Positions 16,007 to 25,204 of a stretch of DNA of 46,570 nt are shown piece by piece; position 1 is the stretch's first letter, and each line of letters begins with the position of its first letter. The position numbers and the translations under genes were made by a program. The notes beneath the pieces were generated by a model. It saw nothing but the letters and a program-made list of their open reading frames with translations. It was not told where the DNA came from and made no database searches. This DNA comes from Rubrivivax sp. (GTDB lineage: Bacteria > Pseudomonadota > Gammaproteobacteria > Burkholderiales > Burkholderiaceae_C): positions 1 through 46,570 of the forward strand of contig JAURZK010000128.1 of the NCBI GenBank assembly GCA_030653505.1, written 5' to 3'.

Positions 16007-17524
16007 ATGGAAGAGCTTCAAAACCTGGCCCACGGCTTCGGCGTCGCGATGACGCTGCCCAACATCGGCCTCATGTTCGTCGGCATCACGCTGGGTGTGC
16101 TGATCGGCGTGCTGCCCGGCCTGGGCGGCGCCAACGGCGTGGCCATCCTGCTGCCGCTGACCTTCAGCATGAACCCCACGTCGGCCATCATCATGCTGAG
16201 CTGCATCTACTGGGGCGCGCTGTTCGGTGGCGCGATCACCTCGATCCTGTTCAACATCCCGGGCGAACCCTGGAGCGTGGCCACCACCTTCGACGGCTAC
16301 CCGATGGCGCAGCAGGGCCGTGCCGCGCAGGCACTCACGACCGCCTTCACCTCGTCCTTCGTCGGCGCCATCTTCGCGGTGCTGCTCATCACCTTCCTTG
16401 CGCCCCTGCTGGCGCGGTTCGCCCTGAAGTTCGGCCCGGCCGAATTTTTTGCCGTGCAGCTGCTCACCTTCTGCAGCTTCGTCGGCATGAGCAAGGAACC
16501 CCCGGCCAAGACGATCGCCGCGATGATGCTGGGCTTCGCGCTGGCCGCGGTCGGCCTCGACGCCGTCACCGGCACGCTGCGCATGACCTTCGGCGTGCCC
16601 GAGTTGCTCAAGGGTTTCGACTTCCTGATCGCCGTCATCGGCCTCTTCGGCATCGGCGAGATCCTGCTCACGATGGAAGAGGGCCTGTCCTTCAAGGGCA
16701 AGAGCGCGAAGATCAACTTCAAGGTGGTCTGGCAGACCTGGCGCGAACTGCTCCAGCACTGGAAGATCTTCCTGCGTTCGATGCTGGTGGGTTGCTGGAT
16801 GGGCATCACGCCCGGCGGCGCGACGCCGGCCAGCTTCATGAGCTACGGCATCGCACGGCGCATGTCGAAGGACCCGAACAGCTTCGGCAAGGGCCGCATC
16901 GAAGGTGTCGTCGCGCCCGAAACCGCAGCCCACGCCGCCGGCACCTCGGCACTGCTGCCCATGCTCACGCTCGGCATCCCGGGCTCGCCGACGGCAGCCG
17001 TGCTGCTGGGCGGACTGCTGATCTGGGGCCTGCAGCCCGGACCCATGCTATTCATCGAGCAGAAGGAATTCGTCTGGGGGCTGATCGCCAGCATGTACAT
17101 CGGCAACATCGTCGGCCTCATCGTCGTGCTGACCACGGTGCCGTGGTGGGCGGCCATCCTGCGCATCCCGTTCTCGATCATCGGGCCGGTCATCATCGTC
17201 ATCTGCGCCATCGGCGCCTACACCGTGCACAGCTCGATGTTCGACGTGGTGCTCATGCTCGTCTTCGGCGTGCTGGGCTACCTGTTCAAGAAGCTGAAGT
17301 ACCCTATGGCACCGATGGTGCTGGCGCTGGTGCTGGGCGACATGGCCGAGGGCAGCTTCCGCCAGGCCATGCTGCTCAGCGAAGGTCGCTTGAGCATCTT
17401 CTGGAGCAACCCGCTGGTGGGCAGCATCGCCGGGCTGGCCATGCTGATGCTGGTATGGCCCATGTTCGGCGCCTTGAAAAACTTCTACCGGGCGCGCGAG
17501 AACGCGCCGAGAAAGATCACATGA
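16007..17524 (+). CDS. tctA: Tripartite tricarboxylate transporter large permease
   Basis: A 505-residue polytopic membrane protein with about 11-12 helices. TctA signature regions: GVLIGVLPGLGGANGVAILL, YWGALFGGAITSILFNIPGE, GITPGGATPASFMSYG, and TLGIPGSPTAAVLLGGL with the second glycine/proline-rich re-entrant element. It moves the acid captured by TctC across the inner membrane using an ion gradient. The stop codon overlaps the panE-like start as ATGA, so the dehydrogenase is translationally coupled to this transporter. That suggests the dehydrogenase acts on the imported compound or its product. Confidence 0.96.
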   Translation: MEELQNLAHGFGVAMTLPNIGLMFVGITLGVLIGVLPGLGGANGVAILLPLTFSMNPTSAIIMLSCIYWGALFGGAITSILFNIPGEPWSVATTFDGYPMAQQGRAAQALTTAFTSSFVGAIFAVLLITFLAPLLARFALKFGPAEFFAVQLLTFCSFVGMSKEPPAKTIAAMMLGFALAAVGLDAVTGTLRMTFGVPELLKGFDFLIAVIGLFGIGEILLTMEEGLSFKGKSAKINFKVVWQTWRELLQHWKIFLRSMLVGCWMGITPGGATPASFMSYGIARRMSKDPNSFGKGRIEGVVAPETAAHAAGTSALLPMLTLGIPGSPTAAVLLGGLLIWGLQPGPMLFIEQKEFVWGLIASMYIGNIVGLIVVLTTVPWWAAILRIPFSIIGPVIIVICAIGAYTVHSSMFDVVLMLVFGVLGYLFKKLKYPMAPMVLALVLGDMAEGSFRQAMLLSEGRLSIFWSNPLVGSIAGLAMLMLVWPMFGALKNFYRARENAPRKIT

Positions 17525-18537
17525 AAATCGCCGTCGTCGGCGCCGGCGCCATCGGGGGTTACCTTGGCGCCAAGCTCGCCCGCTCGGGGCAGCAGGTCAC
17601 CTTCATCGCGCGCAATCGCAACCTCGAGGCCATCAACAGCAATGGCTTCAAGCTGATCCTGGAAGACGGCAGCGAGGAGCTGGCCCCGGTGGGCCCGAAC
17701 CTGCGCGCCGTGCAGCGCTACGCCGACGCCGGCGAGCAGGACGTGGTGCTGCTCACCGTCAAGGCGCACCAGGTGAAAGACCTGCTGCCCGACCTGCGCG
17801 GCCTGTTCGGCCCGCAGACCATGGTCGTGACGATGATCAACGGCGTGCCCTGGTGGTATTTTCACAAGCTGGCCGGCCCTTACGAAGGCCGCAGCCTGCA
17901 GAGGCTGGACCCGGAAGGCCTGATCGCCGCGAACATCGAGCCCGGGCGCCTCATCGGCAGCGTGGTCTACCCGGCCAGCGAACTGGTGGCGCCGGGCGTG
18001 GTGAAGCTGATCGAGGGCAACCGTTTCAGCCTGGGTGAACTGGACGGCAGCCGCACCGAACGCATCGAGGCTTTCGCGAAGGTGATGATGGCCGCCGGCT
18101 TCAAGAGCCCGGTGGCGCGCGACATCCGCAGCGAGATCTGGGTCAAGCTGTGGGGCAACCTGACCTTCAACCCGATCTCGGCGCTGACACACGCCACGCT
18201 GGAAGACATCTGCCGCTACCCGCTGACGCGCGAACTGGCCGCCAGCATGATGCGCGAGGCGCAGGCCGTGGGCGAGAAGCTGGGCGTGGCCTTCAAGATC
18301 AGCCTCGAGCAGCGCATCGCAGGCGCCGAAGCCGTGGGCGCGCACAAGACCAGCATGCTGCAGGACGTCGAGGCCGGCCGTACGCTGGAGCTCGAGGCAC
18401 TGGTGGGCTCGGTGGTCGAGCTCGGCAGCATCACCGAGACGCCGACACCCGCGATCAGCGCGATCTACGCCGCCACCAGCCTGCTGTCGCGCACGTTGCA
18501 GGCCCGGCACGGCCGGCTGCAAATGCAGACGGGCTGA
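17521..18537 (+). CDS. Ketopantoate reductase-family dehydrogenase
   Basis: A 338-residue NADP-dependent reductase of the PanE/ApbA family. The Rossmann start is MKIAVVGAGAIGGYLGAKLA. A conserved Lys lies in LLTVKAHQVKDLLP, and the catalytic Lys/Asn region is VKLWGNLTFNPISALTH. The C-terminal helical domain has SMLQDVEAGRTLELEALVG. The family makes pantoate, but paralogues reduce other 2-oxoacids. Its ATGA overlap with tctA argues for a role in metabolising the transported acid rather than coenzyme A synthesis, so I give no gene symbol. An insertion around residues 110-135 (WWYFHKLAGPYEGRS) is typical of these transporter-linked paralogues as far as I recall. Convergent with the RND genes. 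Confidence 0.86.
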   Translation: MKIAVVGAGAIGGYLGAKLARSGQQVTFIARNRNLEAINSNGFKLILEDGSEELAPVGPNLRAVQRYADAGEQDVVLLTVKAHQVKDLLPDLRGLFGPQTMVVTMINGVPWWYFHKLAGPYEGRSLQRLDPEGLIAANIEPGRLIGSVVYPASELVAPGVVKLIEGNRFSLGELDGSRTERIEAFAKVMMAAGFKSPVARDIRSEIWVKLWGNLTFNPISALTHATLEDICRYPLTRELAASMMREAQAVGEKLGVAFKISLEQRIAGAEAVGAHKTSMLQDVEAGRTLELEALVGSVVELGSITETPTPAISAIYAATSLLSRTLQARHGRLQMQTG

Positions 18538-18613
18538 GCACCGGCATGGCGTGGCGGCTGCCACCGGCTTCAGCCCTCGGGCTTGAAGCCGCCCGCGGGC
18601 CTTCGTGAGGGGA

Positions 18614-18633
18614 GCGGGTCCTTCCGGACCCGC
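18614..18633. other. Hairpin between panE-like gene and RND operon
   Basis: A perfect 8-bp stem GCGGGTCC (18614-18621) / GGACCCGC (18626-18633) with loop TTCC, in the convergent gap. Both flanking operons end here, so it may act as a bidirectional transcript end, although no T-run follows on either side. Confidence 0.55.
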
Positions 18634-18639
18634 ACGACC

Positions 18640-21600
18640 TCAGTCGGCGCCCGCCGCTGCCGTCTGCTCGGCCAGCGCAGGCGTCGTGATCTCGCCAGGG
18701 ATGCCTCTGCGCGCGAACAGCGTGTAGATCGTGGGCACGACGAAGATCGTCAGCAGCGTGCCCACACTCATGCCGCCCACGATCACCCAGCCGATCTGCT
18801 GCCGGCTCTCGGCCCCCGCACCGCTGGCCAGCGCCAGCGGCAGCGCGCCCAGCACCATGGCGCCGGTGGTCATCAGGATGGGGCGCAGGCGCAGCGCGGC
18901 GGCTTCGGTGACGGCATCGAACACGTCGCGGCCCTGCTTGCGCAGCTGGTTGCTGAACTCGACGATCAGGATGCCGTGCTTGGTGATCAGGCCCACCAGG
19001 GTGATGAGGCCGATCTGCGAGAACACGTTGAGCGTGCCGCCCGATAACTTCAGCGCCGCCAGCGCACCCACCATGCTCAGCGGCACCGCGAGCAGGATGA
19101 CGAAGGGGTCGACGAAGCTCTCGAACTGCGCCGCCAGCACGAGGAAGATGAACAGCAGCGCCAGCACGAAGACCACACCCAGGGCGCCAGACGAGGCCTT
19201 GAACTCGCGGCTGACGCCGTTCAATTCGCTGGCGTAACCCTCGGGCAGCACGCGCGCAGCGGTGGCGTCCATGAATTCGAGCGCCTCGCCCAGCGAGTAC
19301 CCCGGCGCCAGGTTGGCCGTGATGCTCACCGAGCGGCGCTGGTTGAAGTGGTTCAGCTCGCGGGGGCTCACCGATTCGCGCACCTTGACCAGCGACGACA
19401 GCGGCACCATGGTGTCGTTGCGTGCACGCACGAAGATGCGGTCGATGTCCTCGGGCGTGCTGCGGCCGCTGCTCTCGGTCTGCACCAGCACGTCGTACTG
19501 CTCGGCGTCGCGCTTGTAGCGCGTGACGACGCGGCCGCCAAGCATGCTTTCCACCGTGCGCGCCACGGTGTCGACGGCCACACCGATGTCGGCGGCGCGT
19601 GCGCGGTCGACGTCGATGAAGATCTCGGGCTTGTTCAGCTGCAGGTCGCTGTCGGGCTGCACGATGCCCGGGTTCTTCTGCATCTCTGCGATCATGGCCT
19701 GCGCGGCGACCGCCATGTTCGGGTAGCTGTCGCCGCTGACGATGACGAAGTTGATGGGACGTGAGCGGAAGCCCTGCCCCAGGCTGGGCGGTGTCACCGG
19801 GAAGACGCTGATGCCCGGCAGCGCCATCAGCTGCGGCAGCAGCTTCTGCTGCAGTTGCTGCGTGGTCACCGTGCGGTCGGCCCAGTCCACCGTGCGCAGC
19901 ACGCCGAAGGCGCTGGACACCTGGCCGCCACCGATGAAAGTGAAGCGGCGGTCGAACTCGGGGTACTGCGCAGTGATGCGGTCGATGGCGTCGAGGTAAC
20001 GCGCCGTGTACTCCAGCGTCGCGCCGTCGGGGGCGCGTATCGGCATCGCGATCACGCCGCGGTCTTCCATCGGCGAGAGTTCACTCTTCGCGGTGCTGAA
20101 CAACGCGTAGCTGCCGCCGGCCGAGGCCAGCATCACCAGCACCACCAGCCAGCGCCGGCCCAGCGACCAGCGCAGCGCCACGGCATACGAGTTGGCCAGC
20201 TTGACGAGCAAGCGTTCCATGCCGCGGTCGAAGCGCGTGGGCTTTTCGGCATGGCGCAGCAGCTTGCTGCAAAGCATCGGCGTCAGCGTCAACGCCACGA
20301 AGCCCGAAACCAGCACCGCGCCGGCCAGCGTCAGCGCAAATTCGCCGAACAGCCGCCCGGTGCGGCCGGGCGTGAAGGCCAGTGGCGCGAACACCGCGGC
20401 CAGCGTCAGCGTCATCGCCACCACGGCGAAGCTGATCTCGCGCACGCCCTTGATGGCGGCCTGGAAGGGTTCCAGCCCTTCCTCGATGTGGCGGTAGATG
20501 TTCTCGAGCACGACGATGGCGTCGTCGACCACCAGGCCGATGGCCAGCACCAGCGCCAGCAGCGTCAGCGTGTTGATCGTGAAACCGGCCAGCGCGATGA
20601 GCGCGAAGCTGCCGATCAGGCTGACGGGAATGGTCACCAGCGGGATGAACGACGCGCGCAGCGTGCGCAGGAAGACGAAGACCACCAGCGCCACCAGCAC
20701 CACCGCTTCGGCCACCGTGGTGTAGACGGCCTTGATCGAGCGGTCGATGAACACCGAGTTGTCGTTGGCCTGGTGCACGGTGACAGAAGGCGGCAGGTCG
20801 CGCTGGATCTGCGGCATCAGCGCACGCACGCCTTCGGCCACCTCCAGCGGGTTGGCGGTGGCGTTGCGGATGATGCCGGTGCTGATGCTGGGCACGCCGT
20901 TCAGGCGCACGCGGCTGCGTTCGTTCTGCGCCGCTTCTTCCACCCTGGCCACGTCGCGCAGGCGCACGATGCTGCCGCCGACGTTCTTCAGCACCACCTC
21001 GTTGAACTGCGCCACGGTGTTCAGGTCGGTGCGCGCAGTGACGCTGAATTCACGCTGCTGGCTTTCGATGCGCCCGGCCGGCACTTCCAGGTTCTGCCGC
21101 CGCAGCGCGTCTTCCACGTCCTGCACCGTCAAGCGGTAGGCGGCCAGGCGGTCGGGGTCGACCCAGATGCGCATGGCGAACTTGCGGTCGCCACCCACCT
21201 GCACGTCGGCCACCCCCGTCACCGTCTGCAGCCGCGGCTTGACGACACGGTTGACGAGGTCGGTCAGCTCCAGCGGCCCCATGGTCTCGCTGGTGTAGGC
21301 CAGCCAGATGGTGGGGGTGGCGTCGGCCTCGACCTTGCTGATGATCGATTCGTCGGCGGCGTCGGGCAGGCGGCCACGCACGCGGGCCACGCGATCGCGC
21401 ACTTCCGCCGCCGCGGTGTCGGGGTCCTTGCTGAGCTTGAAGCGCACCGTGATCTGGCTGCTCTCGGTGCGCGACACCGAGGTCATGATGTCGACGCCGT
21501 CGATGCCCGCGATGCTGTCTTCCAGCGGCTTGGTGACCTGCGACTCGATGACCTCGGACGAGGCGCCCTGCAGCCGCGTGCTGACGTTGACCAGCGGCTC

Positions 21601-21723
21601 GTCGATGCGCGGGTATTCGCGCAGGCTCAATTCCTTGAAGGAGACGAGGCCGATCAGCACCAGCAGCAGCGACATCACGCTGGCCAGCACCGGGCGGCGG
21701 ATGGAAGTTTCGGACAGGCGCAT
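18640..21723 (-). CDS. RND (HAE1-type) efflux pump, inner-membrane subunit
   Basis: A 1027-residue AcrB-like proton antiporter. The start MRLSETSIRRPVLASVMSLLL is typical of the HAE1 subgroup. Periplasmic porter domains include GIDGVDIMTSVSRTES and a second repeat. The TM4 proton-relay pair Asp-Asp is in GLVVDDAIVVLENIYRHIEEG, preceded by PVSLIGSFALIALAGF. The second half has PLSMVGALAALKL and LVGLITKHGILIVEFSNQL. AGAGGA lies upstream of the ATG at 21723; the longer frame is an extension into upstream sequence. It follows the adaptor gene by 31 bases. No outer-membrane factor or regulator gene adjoins, so it must share a TolC-like channel encoded elsewhere. Substrate cannot be told from sequence. 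Confidence 0.95.
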   Translation of the reverse strand: MRLSETSIRRPVLASVMSLLLVLIGLVSFKELSLREYPRIDEPLVNVSTRLQGASSEVIESQVTKPLEDSIAGIDGVDIMTSVSRTESSQITVRFKLSKDPDTAAAEVRDRVARVRGRLPDAADESIISKVEADATPTIWLAYTSETMGPLELTDLVNRVVKPRLQTVTGVADVQVGGDRKFAMRIWVDPDRLAAYRLTVQDVEDALRRQNLEVPAGRIESQQREFSVTARTDLNTVAQFNEVVLKNVGGSIVRLRDVARVEEAAQNERSRVRLNGVPSISTGIIRNATANPLEVAEGVRALMPQIQRDLPPSVTVHQANDNSVFIDRSIKAVYTTVAEAVVLVALVVFVFLRTLRASFIPLVTIPVSLIGSFALIALAGFTINTLTLLALVLAIGLVVDDAIVVLENIYRHIEEGLEPFQAAIKGVREISFAVVAMTLTLAAVFAPLAFTPGRTGRLFGEFALTLAGAVLVSGFVALTLTPMLCSKLLRHAEKPTRFDRGMERLLVKLANSYAVALRWSLGRRWLVVLVMLASAGGSYALFSTAKSELSPMEDRGVIAMPIRAPDGATLEYTARYLDAIDRITAQYPEFDRRFTFIGGGQVSSAFGVLRTVDWADRTVTTQQLQQKLLPQLMALPGISVFPVTPPSLGQGFRSRPINFVIVSGDSYPNMAVAAQAMIAEMQKNPGIVQPDSDLQLNKPEIFIDVDRARAADIGVAVDTVARTVESMLGGRVVTRYKRDAEQYDVLVQTESSGRSTPEDIDRIFVRARNDTMVPLSSLVKVRESVSPRELNHFNQRRSVSITANLAPGYSLGEALEFMDATAARVLPEGYASELNGVSREFKASSGALGVVFVLALLFIFLVLAAQFESFVDPFVILLAVPLSMVGALAALKLSGGTLNVFSQIGLITLVGLITKHGILIVEFSNQLRKQGRDVFDAVTEAAALRLRPILMTTGAMVLGALPLALASGAGAESRQQIGWVIVGGMSVGTLLTIFVVPTIYTLFARRGIPGEITTPALAEQTAAAGAD

Positions 21724-21754
21724 GGGGTTTCCTCTTCGTCTGGGCGCTGGCGCG

Positions 21755-23020
21755 TCAGACCGGTGTGGCGCGCGCGCCGCTGGCCGCCGGCAGCACCTGC
21801 GCCGCACCTGCCGGCCCGCCGCCCGCCGCGCCCGAGGCCGCGCCACCCGCGGGCTTGCCACCGCCCGCGCCCGGCGCACCGCCGGCCTTGGCCAGGTCGA
21901 TGACGCGCACCGTCAGGTTGTTGCCACGCAGCAGGCGTTCGTGGCCGGCCGTGACGACGGTGTCGCCGACCTTCAGGCCATCGAGGATCTCGACCTTGCC
22001 CGGCAACCGCAGGCCGATGCGGGCATCGACGCGCTGCGCCACCTTCTTGCCATCGGCACCGTCGACCAGCTTGAACACCACCTGCTTGCCGCCCAGCGGC
22101 ACCAGCGCCTCTTCGGGCACGACGATGGCCCCTTCACGCACCGCGAAGACCACACGCGGGCGCGCGAACATGCCGGGCTTGAGCAGCGCGCCGGGGTTGT
22201 CGACCTGCGCCACCACCTGCAGCGCGCGACCGTTGGCGTCGACTTGGGAGTCGATGGCCTGTACGCGTCCCTTGAAGCTGCGGCCCGGGAAGGCGTCGAC
22301 GGTCACTTCGACGGCCTGGCCGGTGCGCAGGCGGTCGATGGTGCGTTCGGGCAGCGAGAACTGCACACGCAGCGAGGACAGGTCTTCGATGTTGACGATG
22401 TCGGCGCCGTCCTTGATGTAGTCGCCGACGTCGACACTGCGGATGCCGGCGGTGCCGTCGAACGGCGCCATGACCTTCATGCGCGCCAGCTGGGCACGCG
22501 CCAGCGCCACCTGCGCTTCGGCCACATCAAGACTCGCCGCGTTCTGGTCGACCGCGCTCTGGCTGATGAAACCCTGGCCCAGCAGTTCACGGCTGCGTTG
22601 CAGGTTGGTGCGCGCGATGCCGGCCTGCGCCTCGGCCTGCTTGAGCTGGGCCTGCTGCAGCGTGTCGTCGAGTTGCACCAGCAACTGGCCGCGTCTGACG
22701 CGCTGGCCCTCGGCGAAGCCCAGCCGGGCGATCCTGCCACTCACTTCGGGGCGCAGCACCACGCCCTGGTTCGACTTCAGCGAACCCACCGCCTGCACGT
22801 CGTCGGTGAGCGTGGCGGTCTGGGCCAGAGCCACCTCGACCGGCGTCGGGCCACCGGCGCCACCCGGGCCGCCGGCGCCACGCGGGGCACCGGAGGAGCC
22901 GGGCGCCGCCGCGCCGGCCGCCACCGCTGTGGTCTGCTTCGGCGTGTTCTGCCACCACCAGGCGAGGACGCCGGCGGCCGCAAGGCCGATGACGGCAACG
23001 GCGGTGTGCATTTTTTTCAA
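21755..23020 (-). CDS. RND periplasmic adaptor (membrane fusion protein)
   Basis: A 421-residue membrane-fusion protein. An N-terminal anchor or signal (VAVIGLAAAGVLAWWW) is followed by a Gly/Pro/Ala linker (about 33-60). The lipoyl half-motifs are LRPEVSGRIARLGFAEGQRVRRGQLLVQLD and VMAPFDGTAGIRSVDVGDYI, with a coiled-coil hairpin between them (about 120-180). Beta-barrel and membrane-proximal domains follow. The C-terminal 45 residues are again Gly/Ala/Pro-rich. The frame begins at a TTG (23020) giving MKKMHTAV; an ATG three codons on (23011) is the alternative. A run of seven A bases joins the two. The two-lysine n-region and a GAAAG upstream favour TTG. First gene of the pump operon. Confidence 0.92.
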   Translation of the reverse strand: MKKMHTAVAVIGLAAAGVLAWWWQNTPKQTTAVAAGAAAPGSSGAPRGAGGPGGAGGPTPVEVALAQTATLTDDVQAVGSLKSNQGVVLRPEVSGRIARLGFAEGQRVRRGQLLVQLDDTLQQAQLKQAEAQAGIARTNLQRSRELLGQGFISQSAVDQNAASLDVAEAQVALARAQLARMKVMAPFDGTAGIRSVDVGDYIKDGADIVNIEDLSSLRVQFSLPERTIDRLRTGQAVEVTVDAFPGRSFKGRVQAIDSQVDANGRALQVVAQVDNPGALLKPGMFARPRVVFAVREGAIVVPEEALVPLGGKQVVFKLVDGADGKKVAQRVDARIGLRLPGKVEILDGLKVGDTVVTAGHERLLRGNNLTVRVIDLAKAGGAPGAGGGKPAGGAASGAAGGGPAGAAQVLPAASGARATPV

Positions 23021-23125
23021 GGGCGGCTTTCTGGCTGGGCGGCGTGGTGCGCAACCCTTGACTTTAACTTTGCGCAGCGTTCCTTGCTGCTCGCCCGGGC
23101 AGCCCCCCGCCCGCTTGCGGGGAAG

Positions 23126-23563
23126 TCAGGCCAGCACGCTGTCGACGCCCAGGTTGGCCAGGCGGTCGGCACGCTCGTTGCCGGGGTCGCCGGCATGGCC
23201 CTTTACCCAGCGCCACTGCACGCTGTGCGCTGCATTGAGCTCGTCCAGCCGCTGCCAGAGTTCGACGTTCTTCACCGGCTTCTTGTCGGCTGTCTTCCAG
23301 CCGCGCGCCTTCCAGCCGTGGATCCAGCTCGTGATGCCGTCCTTGACGTAGCTGCTGTCGGTGTACACGGTGACCGTGCAGCGCTTCTGCAGCGTGGCCA
23401 GCGCCTGGATCACCGCGGTGAGCTCCATGCGGTTGTTGGTGGTGAGCTTCTCGCCACCGAAGATCTCCTTCTCGTGCGCGCCGCTCTGCAGCCACGCGCC
23501 CCAGCCGCCGGGGCCGGGGTTGCCGCGGCAGGCGCCGTCGGCATAGATCACCACGTCTGACAT
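23126..23563 (-). CDS. rnhA: Ribonuclease HI
   Basis: A 145-residue RNase HI that removes RNA from RNA:DNA hybrids (R-loops, primers). All catalytic residues are visible: Asp9 in [15 protein letters not shown], Glu47 in [10 protein letters not shown], Asp69 in [12 protein letters not shown], and His123/Asp133 in [18 protein letters not shown]. The Trp-rich basic handle ([17 protein letters not shown]) is present. The ATG at 23563 shares its A with the stop of the upstream methyltransferase gene (TGATG), so the genes are translationally coupled. In E. coli the neighbours are yafS, gloB and dnaQ; here dnaQ is absent next door and the RND operon follows instead. Confidence 0.97.
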   Translation of the reverse strand: MSDVVIYADGACRGNPGPGGWGAWLQSGAHEKEIFGGEKLTTNNRMELTAVIQALATLQKRCTVTVYTDSSYVKDGITSWIHGWKARGWKTADKKPVKNVELWQRLDELNAAHSVQWRWVKGHAGDPGNERADRLANLGVDSVLA

Positions 23564-24435
23564 CAGGTCTCCACTTCCATCGGGTTCTCGGCCTGCGTAT
23601 GCGATGGCGCCGCCGCGCGCCGCCCGCTGGCCACCACTGCCGGTGCCGCGGCGGTCTTGCGCTTCTCGTTGCGCACCAGCCCCACCAGTCGCATGCCGCG
23701 CACCCGCTTGACGGCCTGCAGGAAGTAGACGCTGCCCAGCACCGGCCACCAGTTGTCACCGACACGGTCCATCCACGCAAAACGTTCGAGCCATTGCTCG
23801 CTGCGAAACGCCGGACGCCAGCAGCCGAAGCGCCCGGCCTCGACCTCGAAGCCCAGCAGGCGCAGCCAGTCGCGCAGCCGCCAATAGCCGAGGAAGTCGC
23901 CGGCGCGCGGCAGGAACAGCGGCCCGTCGCGGTGGATGCCCAGGCCGTGCTTGACACGCCCGGCGCGCTGGCGCAGCCCCCACAGGCTCGCCGGGTTGAA
24001 GCCGGCGATGACGACGCGGCCCTCGGGCACCAGCACCCGTTCCACCTCGCGCAGCGTGTGGTGCGGGTCGCGTGCCAGTTCCAGCGCGTGCGGCAGCACG
24101 ACGAGGTCGATGCTGGCGTTCGGGAAGGGCAGCGCGTCGAACTCGCAGTGCAGCGCGATGGCCTGGTGGGCGGTCTGCGTCGTCAGCAGCTCGGCGTCCA
24201 GCGGCGGCAGCACCAGGGCCTCGGGCACGATCAGCGAGTCGCTGGCCACCCAGCGGTGCGGCATGCGGTTGGCGCGCAGGCCATCCATCTCGGGCAGCCC
24301 CAGTTGCAGCGCGTGAAAGCCGAAGGCGTCGGCCACGGCGTGGTCCAATCGGGCTTGTTCCCAGGCCAGCATGTAGCGACCTGGCGCGGTGTGCAGCCAG
24401 GCCCCCAGTTCCTCGATCGACTCGTCTCGCGTCAT
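23563..24435 (-). CDS. SAM-dependent methyltransferase, YafS-like
   Basis: A 290-residue class I methyltransferase. The first SAM-binding strand is degenerate, as in YafS. The core region is recognised by [40 protein letters not shown] and the following [19 protein letters not shown]. The C-terminus is basic and low-complexity. The ATG at 24435 is favoured although the frame is open to a TTG at 24468. The start codon interlocks with the divergent gloB ATG in one CATG, so both genes must take their promoters from inside each other. The gene order methyltransferase-rnhA with divergent gloB-mltD echoes the enterobacterial yafS neighbourhood. Substrate unknown. Confidence 0.85.
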   Translation of the reverse strand: MTRDESIEELGAWLHTAPGRYMLAWEQARLDHAVADAFGFHALQLGLPEMDGLRANRMPHRWVASDSLIVPEALVLPPLDAELLTTQTAHQAIALHCEFDALPFPNASIDLVVLPHALELARDPHHTLREVERVLVPEGRVVIAGFNPASLWGLRQRAGRVKHGLGIHRDGPLFLPRAGDFLGYWRLRDWLRLLGFEVEAGRFGCWRPAFRSEQWLERFAWMDRVGDNWWPVLGSVYFLQAVKRVRGMRLVGLVRNEKRKTAAAPAVVASGRRAAAPSHTQAENPMEVET

Positions 24436-25204
24436 GAATCTTTCAGCGCTGCCCGCCTTCGCCGACAACTACATCTGGATGCTTCACGACGGCACGCAGG
24501 CCGTGGTGGTGGACCCGGGTGATGCGGCACCCGTGCTGCAGGCGCTGGACCGTGATGGCTTGCAGCTGGCGGGCATTCTAGTGACGCACCACCACGCCGA
24601 CCATGTCGGTGGCATCGACGCGCTGCGGCCGCGGCTGCGCGGGCCGGTGTGGGGCCCGGCGCACGAACGCATCCCCGCGCCCTTCGTGCCGCTGCACGAC
24701 GGCGACACGCTCGACGTGCTGGGCCTGCGTTTTTGCGTGCTGGAAGTGCCGGGCCACACTGCCGGCCACATCGCCTACGCGCAGCAGGATGGGGTCGACG
24801 CGCCGCTGCTGTTCTGCGGCGATACACTTTTCTCCGCCGGCTGCGGGCGCCTCTTCGAAGGCACGCCGGCACAGATGCACAAGTCGCTGTCACGCCTGGC
24901 CGCGCTGCCGGCCGACACCCGTGTGTGCTGCACGCACGAATACACGCTGTCCAACCTGCGCTTTGCCGCTGCCGTCGAACCTGGTAACACCGCACGGGCG
25001 GCGCATGACGCACACTGCCAGGCGCTGCGCGCGGAAGGCCTGCCGACGCTGCCTTCGCGCATCGGCCTCGAACGCCAGATCAACCCTTTCCTGCGTTGCA
25101 CCGAACCGACCGTGATCGCGGCGGCCCGGGCGCAGGGTGCCGACGGCGATGACGCCGTGACCGTACTCGCTGCGCTGCGCGAGTGGAAGAACCGAACCCG
25201 ATGA
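24434..25204 (+). CDS. gloB: Hydroxyacylglutathione hydrolase (glyoxalase II)
   Basis: A 256-residue metallo-beta-lactamase-fold hydrolase that releases D-lactate and glutathione from S-lactoylglutathione. The metal-binding motif is VTHHHADHVGG. Other ligand positions are PGHTAGHIAY, LFCGDTLFSAGCGRLFEGT and CCTHEYTLSNLRFA. The C-terminal glutathione-binding domain ends with INPFLRCTEP and the usual AALREWKN. The start [15 protein letters not shown] at 24434 is the family start; no Shine-Dalgarno sequence precedes it. The stop overlaps the mltD start as ATGA, tying this detoxification enzyme to the lytic transglycosylase, a pairing conserved across proteobacteria. Confidence 0.97.
   Translation: MNLSALPAFADNYIWMLHDGTQAVVVDPGDAAPVLQALDRDGLQLAGILVTHHHADHVGGIDALRPRLRGPVWGPAHERIPAPFVPLHDGDTLDVLGLRFCVLEVPGHTAGHIAYAQQDGVDAPLLFCGDTLFSAGCGRLFEGTPAQMHKSLSRLAALPADTRVCCTHEYTLSNLRFAAAVEPGNTARAAHDAHCQALRAEGLPTLPSRIGLERQINPFLRCTEPTVIAAARAQGADGDDAVTVLAALREWKNRTR

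Noticed and set aside
19855..21903. 682-codon plus-strand frame over the RND pump
   Set aside because: Antisense to a well-supported RND pump; repetitive His/Arg/Gln-rich translation without domains.
23021..23125. MerR/SoxR-like box (CTTGACTTTAACTT) upstream of the efflux adaptor
   Set aside because: The dyad is poor and no MerR-family gene is nearby; not enough to call an operator.
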